This document shows, piece by piece, positions 26,409 to 34,348 of a stretch of DNA of 64,000 bases. Each line of letters opens with the position of its first letter. Position 1 is the first letter of the stretch. The position numbers and the translations under genes were made by a program. Under the pieces are notes generated by a model. That model saw only the letters and a program-made list of their open reading frames with translations, was not told the DNA's origin and made no database searches. This DNA is from CAVQOB01 sp963714325. Its GTDB lineage: Bacteria > Pseudomonadota > Alphaproteobacteria > Rhizobiales > Hyphomicrobiaceae. The stretch covers positions 124,001-188,000 of the forward strand of contig CAVQOB010000001.1 in NCBI GenBank assembly GCA_963714325.1, read 5' to 3'.

Positions 26409-27287
26409 TCAAAGCGGTTTGGCGCCAATGTTGGCACGGGCGGCCTTGTCCCTGCCGTCCGTGGCTTTGGCGCGGCCGGCCTCTTCGATCAACCGATAGG
26501 TCTCTTTAACGGCTTCGTCGCCCTCGCGGCGGATGCGATCGGGATCGCGAGCTTGGACGGCCTCGATGACGCTTTTCATATGTGCAGCATGAATGCCGGT
26601 TTGCGCCTCGCGGCACCAGGCGAGCACGCGGTCGTTTTTCATGGCGATGGTGGCGAGTGAAAGCTTGGCGGCGTAGGCGTTCGAGACGCGAACCGGGTTG
26701 GCCTTGTCATCGGCGCCGGCGAGGCCCGCGATCATCGCCTGCACCGGCTCCTTGCGCCCCGTCGCGCCAAAGTAGCCCCAGTTCAGATCGAGCGCGTGAG
26801 CCTGCACATCGATCGAGAGCTTCGGGATGGATTTGCCGCCATCGCGGATGATCGCATCGATCTCGGTGGCCTTCATCGGCCAAAGCGATTTCAACGTCTG
26901 CATTTGCTTGAGCCAATCGGCGCGCCCTGAATAGGCGATGGCGCGCGGCAGGCGCAGCGGTTGATCTGACGGCAGTTCGGCGAAGTGCGGCGCGAGCGTC
27001 GTGACATATTTGGCATCTTCGGCGATCAACCCGGCCAGAAAGCCGATCACCAGGTGCCGGCGAGCCTTGTCGCGCAGATAGCCGTTATCTTGTGCCGCCT
27101 TGAGCATGACGGGCAGCAGCAGTGGATCGGGGCGCTTATGATAGGTCGCGACGAACGTGGCAATCGCATCGTCGGTGATGGGGGCATCGATACGCTGGGC
27201 CAGGGCTGCCGGCGACAGCAGTAGAAGTGCGGTCGTAAGCGCTGAGATTGCAAGGACGACATCGCGCCAGCGGGCGGGCAGAGTCAT
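26409..27287 (-). CDS. Exported protein of unknown function
   Basis: A 292-residue protein. It has a signal peptide (1 to about 31, ending PAALAQ) and then a helical domain with features of repeat-type helices (LPVMLKAAQDNGYLRDKARRHLVIGFLAGLIAE). A Lys/Arg/Glu-rich C-terminal tail follows. No catalytic motif was seen and I do not recognise the family. GGAG lies 7 bases before ATG 27287. It shares direction with queA, 51 bases upstream of it. Confidence 0.75.
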   Translation of the reverse strand: MTLPARWRDVVLAISALTTALLLLSPAALAQRIDAPITDDAIATFVATYHKRPDPLLLPVMLKAAQDNGYLRDKARRHLVIGFLAGLIAEDAKYVTTLAPHFAELPSDQPLRLPRAIAYSGRADWLKQMQTLKSLWPMKATEIDAIIRDGGKSIPKLSIDVQAHALDLNWGYFGATGRKEPVQAMIAGLAGADDKANPVRVSNAYAAKLSLATIAMKNDRVLAWCREAQTGIHAAHMKSVIEAVQARDPDRIRREGDEAVKETYRLIEEAGRAKATDGRDKAARANIGAKPL

Positions 27288-27377
27288 TGGCAGGCTCCCA
27301 AAACCGAGTCTCGAGAGAGTGCCTGACAGTCTTTAACGATTGATCAACGGGTGGCCTGTTCCGGCGCGCCAGCGGGT

Positions 27378-27668
27378 TCAGTGGAACAGCTTGTCGCCCT
27401 GCTGGTCGATGATCTGGCGGCCTTTGGCGATGGCGACGTCAGCGGCATCGTCGGGCGTGCTGAAGCGGTCGGCGCGCACGAAGCGGTGTTCCTTGCGCGT
27501 GCCGTCGATCGATTTCGAGATCAGGCCGGCGACCTGAAATTGCCCCTCGGCCGCATAAGGCTGTGCAGCGATTGTGAAACCGTTGTGTTCGACCTCTTTC
27601 AGGGTTTTCGGCACAGCCGCCACCGATCCCGATCCACCACCACCAAACAATGATTTCCAGAAGGACAT
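27378..27668 (-). CDS. HlyU-family protein
   Basis: A 96-residue protein. It opens MSFWKSLFGGGGSGS, then carries the HlyU-domain core: VEHNGFTIAAQPYAAEGQF, QVAGLISKSIDGTRKEHRF and AKGRQIIDQQGDKLF. The family is named for a Vibrio hemolysin regulator, but these small alphaproteobacterial proteins lack a helix-turn-helix and their role is unknown. The nearest neighbours are unrelated. Confidence 0.85.
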   Translation of the reverse strand: MSFWKSLFGGGGSGSVAAVPKTLKEVEHNGFTIAAQPYAAEGQFQVAGLISKSIDGTRKEHRFVRADRFSTPDDAADVAIAKGRQIIDQQGDKLFH

Positions 27669-27685
27669 GGGTGATTTCCGGTTTG

Positions 27686-28294
27686 CTACACGAGTGTCGG
27701 CACGAGACCGAGGTCAGCGAGGCGGACCGCGAGCGATGGCAGTTGGGCGGGTGTCAGCAGCTCACCAGCTGCGTGTTCCGTGATGCGGGCGAAACCGTTG
27801 GCAGCGGGTGCGCGATGGATATGCGTGGTGAGCGTCCGCGCATTGATGACCCAGTACTCGGGGATGTTGAGGGCGGCGTACATGGCGGCCTTGCGACCGA
27901 TGTCGTAGGCGAGGCTTGAATCCGAAATCTCTACGACGAGGTGCACGACGTCGGGTTTCAGGCCGGCAATGCCAAGTGCGCGCGGCCAGAACACAAAGTC
28001 AGGTTCGAGGAAATCGCGTTCGCCGATGCGGAATGTGGTTTCGGGAACAAGCATCGCTTCAAGGGGCAACAATCGTGCCCAATGCAGATTCAGTTCGGCT
28101 TTCACCGTCTCGTGGAAAGCCCCCTTCGGCGACATCGGCACAATCTCCCCACCGATCAGTTCGAACCGTTCGTGGTCCTCGATAATGCCAGCGACCACCA
28201 TTGCCTCGATTTCGGCAAGGGTCCACGCGCGCCGCGGCATGCCTTCAGCGGCTTGTGTGGTGGGGGCAGAGTGCGGGCGGACGTGCTCGTTCAT
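27686..28294 (-). CDS. Uma2-family (DUF820) putative endonuclease
   Basis: A 202-residue protein of the Uma2/DUF820 restriction-endonuclease-like fold. Core acidic residues appear in RFELIGGEIVPMSP, the FLEPDFVFWP motif and the VVEISDSSLAYD motif, followed by GRKAAMYAALNIPEYWVI. These form the PD-(D/E)xK-like active site of the family. Uma2 genes are numerous in cyanobacteria and some soil bacteria, and their function is unknown. ATG 28294 was taken because the product begins at the conserved part; frame upstream is non-homologous. Confidence 0.9.
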   Translation of the reverse strand: MNEHVRPHSAPTTQAAEGMPRRAWTLAEIEAMVVAGIIEDHERFELIGGEIVPMSPKGAFHETVKAELNLHWARLLPLEAMLVPETTFRIGERDFLEPDFVFWPRALGIAGLKPDVVHLVVEISDSSLAYDIGRKAAMYAALNIPEYWVINARTLTTHIHRAPAANGFARITEHAAGELLTPAQLPSLAVRLADLGLVPTLV

Positions 28295-28446
28295 GGGGAG
28301 AGGATAGCAGAGGAGGAGCGGGTGGGCGAGGGGGAGAACCGCTCGCCATGACGCGCTGCGCCGGCTGGTGATCGCGATGCGCCAACGTAGCCGATCATTT
28401 GGTCCTCGCCAATGAGCCGGTATTGCTCGCATCGCGATGCGAGCGA

Positions 28447-28800
28447 TCAAGCGTCGCTGTCGTCAATGTGGAAGCTGTGCATCACGTTGTGCAGCACAGG
28501 CGCCAGTACCAGTCCGGCGGAGACGACAAGCACCAGGCCCGAGTAGAGGGCGTAGCAGCCTGCGAAAATCTTGCCGGCCGTCGTCGTCAACGTCGCGACG
28601 GGGCCCATGCCGCCGAGGATCATGGCAGCGTTAAGGAACGCGTCGACGGCCGATAGCCCCTCGAACGCACTGTAGCCCCACATCCCCGCTATCAGTGAAA
28701 TTCCAACAAGGCCGAGTGCGGTGAGTATGGTTGGCAATAGCGGATGTCGCCGCGGCAGTGTTTTGCGATGCTCAAAGGTCGTCGATAGCTTCTTGTTCAT
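28447..28800 (-). CDS. Small membrane protein resembling a two-helix channel without selectivity filter
   Basis: A 117-residue protein. Hydrophobic helix 1 (about 22-42) precedes FEGLSAVDAFLNAAMILGGMGPVATLTTTAGKIFAGCYALYSG and then helix 2 (about 78-100). A pore-helix-like segment between two helices, followed by T-x-x-G-K-x-F, recalls the layout of small K+ channels. The filter motif T-V-G-Y-G is replaced by GGMGPV. The tail APVLHNVMHSFHIDD is His-rich. Whether it conducts anything is unknown. Confidence 0.75.
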   Translation of the reverse strand: MNKKLSTTFEHRKTLPRRHPLLPTILTALGLVGISLIAGMWGYSAFEGLSAVDAFLNAAMILGGMGPVATLTTTAGKIFAGCYALYSGLVLVVSAGLVLAPVLHNVMHSFHIDDSDA

Positions 28801-28876
28801 GGCTTGAACCCGCGGCGTGAAGTGGCACGCCGGTCAACCGGCATGGAGCCTCGATTAGGGCATTGCCAAGACAAGT

Positions 28877-29080
28877 TTACCAGCGAATATCACCGTTGAA
28901 GGTGGGCACGCGAATGCGCACGGTACGCTGGGCGGTATCGACCTGAATGTCGGTATAAGGCGCCAAGACGCTCACCCGCGCGCGGTCCGGCGACACCGCA
29001 GTCGAGGTTGCCGGGACCCTCACTGCAACTGCGCCGCCCTTGCCGGAAAATCGTGCAAAGTCGCGGCCGTGTGGCCGGCG
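28877..29080 (-). pseudogene. Start-less coding fragment
   Basis: A 67-codon leftward open frame ending in TAA at 28877-28879 reads like genuine protein (VLAPYTDIQVDTAQRTVRIR then VPTFNGDIRW), with strong third-position G/C. It is preceded in frame by TGA at 29081-29083 and contains no ATG; the only start option is a GTG near 29023. It could be the 3' end of a lost gene or a very short GTG-started one. I do not recognise the product. Confidence 0.4.
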
Positions 29081-29092
29081 TCAACCCATGGA

Positions 29093-29293
29093 TCAGGTAT
29101 TCCGCCCGTTCGATGCGAAGTACCCGAGCCAGACGAGCGCGGCAGCGGCAAAAGCCGCCAACCAACTCGCCCATGTGGGCACCTCGACACTGCCGATCAG
29201 CACAGGCCAGCCCAACGATGCCCGGGCGAACTGCAATACTGCCACGATTGCAAAGACCACGGCCGCAAGTCTGGCATAGGTTGTCGCTGTCAT
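29093..29293 (-). CDS. Small two-helix membrane protein
   Basis: A 66-residue protein with two hydrophobic helices (about 5-25 and 40-60) separated by a short loop GSVEVPTWAS. AGGAG 8 bases upstream of ATG 29293 supports the start. Short proteins beginning MTATTYARLAAVVFAIVA occur in related genomes, but their function is unknown. The start-less fragment at 28877-29080 follows on the same strand. Confidence 0.75.
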   Translation of the reverse strand: MTATTYARLAAVVFAIVAVLQFARASLGWPVLIGSVEVPTWASWLAAFAAAALVWLGYFASNGRNT

Positions 29294-29474
29294 CGCCCAC
29301 ACTCCTGTTGCTCGCGAACACGACGTGAGACCAGGATAAAACCTCCATTGAGCAGCATCTTGACGGAGGTCAATCGACCTGGATGTATCCACGCAGCAGT
29401 TGTCGAGAAACGTCCGAATTGCGATGCCGACGAAAATAGAAACGCCGGCATCGCTCAATCAGCTCAGAGCAATG

Positions 29475-29546
29475 ATCCAGGAAGTTCCGCAGCTTTCGGC
29501 TGCGGCTTGGGTGCTTCAGCTTGCGCAGCGCTTTCGCTTCGATCTG
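29475..29546 (-). pseudogene. Relic of the 3' end of an rpoD-like sigma factor gene
   Basis: Twenty-four codons match the end of the rpoD at 30007-32073. 23 of 24 residues are identical (QIEAKALRKLKHPSRSRKLR, then N for S, then FLD). By hand count the DNA differs at 10 of 72 positions and nine of these are synonymous. Homology stops sharply on both sides. The fragment lies immediately past the stop of the broken DUF2442 gene. It is the last helix of sigma region 4.2 and cannot function alone. Confidence 0.85.
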
Positions 29547-29563
29547 GCAAAAGTGTGCGTGGA

Positions 29564-29842
29564 TCATTCTGCGGCGGAATGCGTGAGTTCGCCAGAAGCC
29601 CGCATTTCCTCATGCCGCCTGTCCGGGTACATGTCCTTGCCATTGAGCTAGGTGGGCGTGTTAAACTCCAAAATGACACGAGCAAAGTAAGCGGGATCGC
29701 GTAATGGAATAGCCATCGGTTCAGGCCGAATGGCAACGTCCGCGCAGTCGTGAATGCCGCCGTCGCCGTTGGAAAAACGCACCCGCAACTTGCAGGGAGC
29801 AACCGCATCAAGGCGGATGACCTTATACCGGCCGGACTTCAT
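29564..29842 (-). pseudogene. DUF2442 gene interrupted by an amber codon
   Basis: The 92-codon frame from ATG 29842 to TGA 29564-29566 encodes a DUF2442 protein: RYKVIRLDAVAPCKLRVRF, then IPLRDPAYFARVILEFNTPT. A TAG follows at 29648-29650 where the family has Trp. After the stop the same frame resumes family sequence (LNGKDMYPDR, HEEMRASGEL). A single TGG to TAG change explains it. DUF2442 proteins often pair with DUF4160 proteins in toxin-antitoxin-like loci; no partner is seen here. The start codon lies in the loop of a 17-base inverted repeat. Confidence 0.8.
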
Positions 29843-29880
29843 TCTGACTCAGGCGTTGACGGGAGTCCGGCCGGTATAAG
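29822..29880. repeat. Perfect 17-bp inverted repeat around the DUF2442 start
   Basis: Arms 29822-29838 and 29864-29880 are exact reverse complements (core CCGGCCGG flanked by TTATA/TATAA) around a 25-base spacer. On the minus-strand transcript the ATG at 29842 falls at the 3' edge of the loop and codons 2-7 form the second arm. Confidence 0.9.
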
Positions 29881-29897
29881 CACTTATTTGCGCGCTT

Positions 29898-29963
29898 CGG
29901 ATGCCCACTTCGCATCCGCGCGTATACCAAACGCACTGCGTCAGAACTTCATGCGTTTGGTAT
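29898..29963. repeat. Two further hairpins beside the rpoD 3' end
   Basis: CGGATGC at 29898-29904 pairs with 29912-29918. A perfect 12-base arm at 29924-29935 (ATACCAAACGCA) pairs with 29952-29963 around a 16-base loop. They lie 44 bases downstream of the rpoD stop. No T run follows on the minus strand, so they are not classical terminators, but could stabilise the 3' end of the mRNA. Confidence 0.7.
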
Positions 29964-30006
29964 TAGTCGGCATCGAGACCTCTTATACTCTCGATCCTGC
30001 CCCTCA

Positions 30007-32073
30007 TCAATTATCCAGGAAGCTCCGCAGTTTCCGGCTCCGGCTCGGATGCTTGAGTTTGCGCAGCGCCTTGGCTTCGATCTGGCGGATGCGTTCGCGG
30101 GTGACGGAGAACTGCTGGCCGACTTCTTCGAGCGTGTGGTCGGTGTTCATGCCGATGCCGAAGCGCATGCGCAGCACGCGCTCTTCTCTGGGAGTCAAAG
30201 ATGCCAGCACGCGCGTCGTGGTCTCGCGCAGGTTCGACTGGATGGCGGCGTCGATCGGCAGCAGAGCGTTCTTGTCCTCGATGAAGTCGCCGAGATGGCT
30301 GTCTTCCTCGTCGCCGATCGGCGTTTCCAAGGAGATCGGCTCCTTGGCGATCTTCAGCACCTTGCGCACTTTCTCCAGCGGCATGGCAAGCTTTTCGGCG
30401 AGTTCTTCCGGCGTCGGCTCGCGGCCGATTTCGTGCAGCATCTGACGTGAGGTGCGGACGATCTTGTTGATCGTCTCGATCATATGCACGGGAATGCGGA
30501 TGGTGCGCGCCTGATCGGCGATCGAGCGGGTAATGGCCTGCCGGATCCACCACGTCGCGTAGGTCGAGAACTTGTAGCCGCGGCGGTACTCGAATTTGTC
30601 GACGGCCTTCATCAGGCCGATGTTGCCTTCCTGGATGAGATCGAGGAACTGCAGGCCGCGGTTGGTGTATTTCTTGGCGATGGAGATGACGAGGCGCAGG
30701 TTGGCTTCGACCATTTCCTTCTTGGCCTGACGGGCTTCGCGTTCGCCCTTCTGCACGGCCTTCACAATGCGGCGGAACTCGGGGATTTCGAGGCCAGTTT
30801 CGGTCGCGAGGTTGTGAATGTCGGCGCGGATCTGCTCGACCTGTGGGCGTTCGTGCTTGAGGAAGTTGACCCAGCCCTTGCGGGTGATTTTACCGATCTT
30901 CTCGATCCAGGTCTGGTCGAGTTCGTTGCCATAGTATTCGGCGATGAAGTCAGAGCGCGTCACCCCATAGCTGTCGGCGAGCCGCATCAACCGGCCTTCG
31001 AGACCGATCAGCCGTTTATTGATCGAATACAGCTGCTCGACGAGGCTTTCGATGCGGTTGTTGTTCAGAGACAGCGATTTGACGTCGACGATGATCTCGT
31101 CGCGCAGCTTGTCGTAGGCCTTCTGGTCCTTGCGGTTGCCGGCTTCGCCCGCGACCTGCTGCTCCAGCTTCTTGTCCTGCTGTTTGCGCAGCTTCTTGTA
31201 GGTGTTGGCGATGTTGTCAAAGGTTTCGAGGACCTTCGGCTTCAACTCGGCTTCCATCGCCGCAAGCGACAGCGCGTTCTCGTAGTCCTCGTCGTCTTCC
31301 AGCTCTCCTTCGGGGCGCGGTTCGCCATCGGGACCGAGTTCACCCTCGGCGCCCGGCGCGGGCATGGGCTGCGCATTGCGGGCGGCAATGGCGGCGGCTT
31401 GCGCGGCCTGTGGCGCGTGCGGCGGATGCACGGCGATCGGCGCATTCTTGGCCTCGGGGCCCTCGTAGGTCGCCTCGAGATCGATAATGTCGCGCAGCAG
31501 GATCTTGGCTTCGTTCAGTTCATCGCGCCAGATGATGATCGCCTGGAAGGTCAGCGGGCTTTCGCACAGGCCCGCAATCATCGCCTCGCGGCCGGCCTCG
31601 ATGCGCTTGGCGATGGCGATTTCGCCCTCGCGCGAGAGGAGTTCGACCGAGCCCATGTCGCGCAAATACATGCGGACGGGGTCGTCGGTGCGGTCGGCGG
31701 GCTCGGAGCGGGTCTCGGATTTGGTCGGCAGCTTCTGCTCGGTGACGGAACGATTCTCGTCGTCGTCGGGTTCGTCAGCGGCGGCGTCGACGCTCTTTTC
31801 GCCTTCTTCGGCTTCGTCGCTCTCGACGACGGTGATGCCCATGTCCGATAGCATCGACATGGTGTCTTCGATCTGTTCGGACGACACCTGCTCGGACGGC
31901 AGTACGGCGTTGAGTTCGTCATAGGTGACGTAGCCGCGCGCCTTGGCGGCCTTGATCATCTTCTTGACGCCGGCATCGGAGAGATCAAGGAGAGGACTAT
32001 CCTTCTCCGAGGCTTCGGAATCCTTGACGGGTTCTTCAGCTTTGACCGCTGCCTTCGCTGCCGCTTTTGCCAT
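30007..32073 (-). CDS. rpoD: Primary sigma factor (sigma-70)
   Basis: A 688-residue housekeeping sigma factor. Order: Ala/Lys-rich start, region 1.1 (about 25-80), acidic linker, region 1.2 (DPVRMYLRDMGSVELLSREGE), a non-conserved insert with an Ala/Pro/Glu-rich stretch (about 205-260), region 2 (LRLVISIAKKYTNRGLQFLDLIQEGN and the -10 reader FSTYATWWIRQAI), region 3, and region 4 with the -35 helix VTRERIRQIEAKALRKL. It lies 189 bases downstream of dnaG in the classic macromolecular-synthesis order. A relic of a related 3' end lies 460 bases beyond its stop. Confidence 0.98.
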   Translation of the reverse strand: MAKAAAKAAVKAEEPVKDSEASEKDSPLLDLSDAGVKKMIKAAKARGYVTYDELNAVLPSEQVSSEQIEDTMSMLSDMGITVVESDEAEEGEKSVDAAADEPDDDENRSVTEQKLPTKSETRSEPADRTDDPVRMYLRDMGSVELLSREGEIAIAKRIEAGREAMIAGLCESPLTFQAIIIWRDELNEAKILLRDIIDLEATYEGPEAKNAPIAVHPPHAPQAAQAAAIAARNAQPMPAPGAEGELGPDGEPRPEGELEDDEDYENALSLAAMEAELKPKVLETFDNIANTYKKLRKQQDKKLEQQVAGEAGNRKDQKAYDKLRDEIIVDVKSLSLNNNRIESLVEQLYSINKRLIGLEGRLMRLADSYGVTRSDFIAEYYGNELDQTWIEKIGKITRKGWVNFLKHERPQVEQIRADIHNLATETGLEIPEFRRIVKAVQKGEREARQAKKEMVEANLRLVISIAKKYTNRGLQFLDLIQEGNIGLMKAVDKFEYRRGYKFSTYATWWIRQAITRSIADQARTIRIPVHMIETINKIVRTSRQMLHEIGREPTPEELAEKLAMPLEKVRKVLKIAKEPISLETPIGDEEDSHLGDFIEDKNALLPIDAAIQSNLRETTTRVLASLTPREERVLRMRFGIGMNTDHTLEEVGQQFSVTRERIRQIEAKALRKLKHPSRSRKLRSFLDN

Positions 32074-32262
32074 GGGCTCACCAACTCCTGGGTGTCAATT
32101 CCCGGACCATAAGTCCGGCGCCGCTGTGCTAACTCAAGACGTGTGCCAGCCGTCGGGGCTGGTCTTGGCATGTATCGTTCATCAACAACCGGGCTCGTCG
32201 ACGTCGGGGTTCACTAATGACGGGGCCACATCAGCCTGCTATCACCGCGCCGCCATGCCCAA

Positions 32263-34233
32263 TCAGCGATCAGACCCTTCAACGTCAGCTTTCCGCACTC
32301 GAAGCCCCTGCAGTTCTGTAATTCGCGCCAAAGCGTCTTCGCTCCCGTCTGCCTGCCATTCCCGCTCGGCGGCCGCCAGCTGCCGCGGCAGTGCCAATTG
32401 CTGCACGTGCAGGTCAACGGCATGCCGCCAACCCGCGTCAACCTCGGCCCGTTCGGCATCGGCTCGCAAGAACCGGTCCGCCGTGTGGGTCATGGAACGC
32501 TCGATCAGCGATACAACTTTATCAAAGCCCGAGTTGCTCAATTGGGTGCGGACGGCAGTGCTGTCAAGGGGAATATCGCCGGAAGTCGCCTGTAACAGTG
32601 CGTCTCGGACGGCCTTGAGGGGTTTATAGGTGAATTCCAGCTCAGAAATCCGCTCGCAGTGTTCTTCCAGCAACCATGGGTGGATCATCAGGGCCAGCAT
32701 GATCAGGGCCTCGCGATGCGGCGGCATGGCGTCGCCGGCTGCGACCATGCGGCTTGATTTCAAACTCTCGCTGGCCGTTGACGGGCCAAAATCCTGGTTG
32801 CCATAGCCGCCTTGGAACCGGCCGTGTTGTCCGGGACGGCGAGGTTGCCAGGGCTTGCCGCTGCGGCCACGCGACGGAGGGGCCGTGCCAACGTACTGGC
32901 CTGAGAATGAGCCCGAATACTGTCCTGGGCGTTGTGATCCGATTGGTCGTCCACTCACGGTCCCCCAGGCTTTGGCGAGGCGCTCCCGCATATCCTGGCG
33001 ATAGTGACCGCGCACGGCCTCATCGTCGATGCGATTCAGCAATTGATGGATCTGCTGGTCAAGTTTGGCGCGCCGCTCCGGCGTGGTCCATTCGCCGCTC
33101 GCCCACTCCCGGTCCCACAGCACATCGGCCAGCGACTTGGTTTCGCCGAGGATGCGTTCCATGGCGTCGGCGCCTTGCTGGCGAATGAGATCGTCTGGGT
33201 CAAGCCCATCGGGAAGGAACGCGAACCGCAGGGAATAGCCGGGCTTCAAGTGCGGCAGAACCGTCTCGACGGCACGGAATGCTGCCTTGCGCCCCGCGCT
33301 GTCGCCGTCGAAGGACAGGATCGGCTCGGACGCGAGGCGCCACAACAGTCGCACTTGATCTTCGGTCAATGCGGTGCCGAGTGGCGCCACCGCCTCGCCG
33401 AATCCAGCCTCGCTCAGCGCCACCACGTCCATATAGCCTTCGACCGCTATGATGCGGCCTTTGTCATGGGCGTGCGTTCTGGCTTTCGCGGCATTGAACA
33501 GCAGCGAACCCTTGTGAAACAGCGGTGTTTCCGGGGAATTGAGGTATTTCGCAGGTGCGCCGGCTTCGAGCGCCCGGCCACCAAAGGCAATCACGCGGCC
33601 TTTGAGATCGGCAATCGGGAACATCACGCGGTTGCGAAAACGATCGTACGGCGGGCCTTCGATATCCGCGCCGCCGATCAGCATGCCCGAGGTGATCATC
33701 TCGTCGATCGTGTAGCCGAGCTTGGCCAGATGCTCCTTCAGGGCGAAGCGACCGGCCGGCGCAAAGCCGAGGCGAAACGTGGTTTGCGTCTCGCGTTTCA
33801 GGCCACGCTTTTCGGTGACGTAGCGACGTGCTTCAGCGCCTTCGGGGGCATAGAGTTTGTCTTCGAAGTATTTGGCCGACGCTTCGAGCAGTGTGTAAAG
33901 CCGCGCGCGCGCATCTTCCTGCTGCACACTGTATTCGGTTGGTTTTGGCAGGGCGATGCCGGCTTCTTCGGCAAGCCGTTCGATCGCCTCGACGAAAGTG
34001 ACACCCTCGGTGAGCATCAGGAATTTGAAGATGTCGCCGTTCTGGCCGGAGGCGAAGTCGAACCACGCCGCCTTCTGATCGTTGACGAAGAACGATGGCG
34101 TCTTCTCGACCTTGAAGGGCGAGAGGCCGCGAAATTCGCGACCGGCCTTCTTGAGCGCAACGCGGCGCGAGACAACCTGGCTGACGGGCAGCCGGGCCTT
34201 GATCTCGTCGATGATGCCGGGCGGGTAACGCAT
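32263..34233 (-). CDS. dnaG: DNA primase, N-terminal zinc ligands replaced
   Basis: A 656-residue primase. The N-terminal CHC2-type domain keeps its shape (EKTPSFFVNDQK) but the zinc ligands are gone: positions 38, 41, 59 and 62 are Ser, Lys, Asp and Ser in place of Cys, His, Cys and Cys. The TOPRIM core is intact (IAVEGYMDVVALSEAG with Glu, and FDGDSAGRKAA with the Asp pair). A Gly/Arg/Ser-rich linker (about 445-490) precedes the DnaB-binding domain. ATG 34233 gives MRYPPGIIDEIKARLP as in relatives; an ATG at 34278 is 15 codons longer. From memory, other Hyphomicrobiales share the zinc-less form. Confidence 0.96.
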   Translation of the reverse strand: MRYPPGIIDEIKARLPVSQVVSRRVALKKAGREFRGLSPFKVEKTPSFFVNDQKAAWFDFASGQNGDIFKFLMLTEGVTFVEAIERLAEEAGIALPKPTEYSVQQEDARARLYTLLEASAKYFEDKLYAPEGAEARRYVTEKRGLKRETQTTFRLGFAPAGRFALKEHLAKLGYTIDEMITSGMLIGGADIEGPPYDRFRNRVMFPIADLKGRVIAFGGRALEAGAPAKYLNSPETPLFHKGSLLFNAAKARTHAHDKGRIIAVEGYMDVVALSEAGFGEAVAPLGTALTEDQVRLLWRLASEPILSFDGDSAGRKAAFRAVETVLPHLKPGYSLRFAFLPDGLDPDDLIRQQGADAMERILGETKSLADVLWDREWASGEWTTPERRAKLDQQIHQLLNRIDDEAVRGHYRQDMRERLAKAWGTVSGRPIGSQRPGQYSGSFSGQYVGTAPPSRGRSGKPWQPRRPGQHGRFQGGYGNQDFGPSTASESLKSSRMVAAGDAMPPHREALIMLALMIHPWLLEEHCERISELEFTYKPLKAVRDALLQATSGDIPLDSTAVRTQLSNSGFDKVVSLIERSMTHTADRFLRADAERAEVDAGWRHAVDLHVQQLALPRQLAAAEREWQADGSEDALARITELQGLRVRKADVEGSDR

Positions 34234-34348
34234 CCGAACAGGGATAAGTGATTCGAGGACCTGGAACGCATTGTTCATGACTGAAAATTGCGCTGCCCCC
34301 GTTGTCCACAGGGCAATATGGCAAGGCTATCGGTCGATCTTGCGTGTT

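Noticed and set aside
29924..29963. Hairpin past rpoD considered as its terminator
   Set aside because: The stem is perfect but no T run follows on the minus strand and the stem is only moderately G/C-rich, so it is listed as a repeat only.
31242..31851. Long frames on both strands inside the rpoD region
   Set aside because: They arise from the G/C-biased third positions of rpoD. They have no homologous motifs and overlap a certain gene fully.
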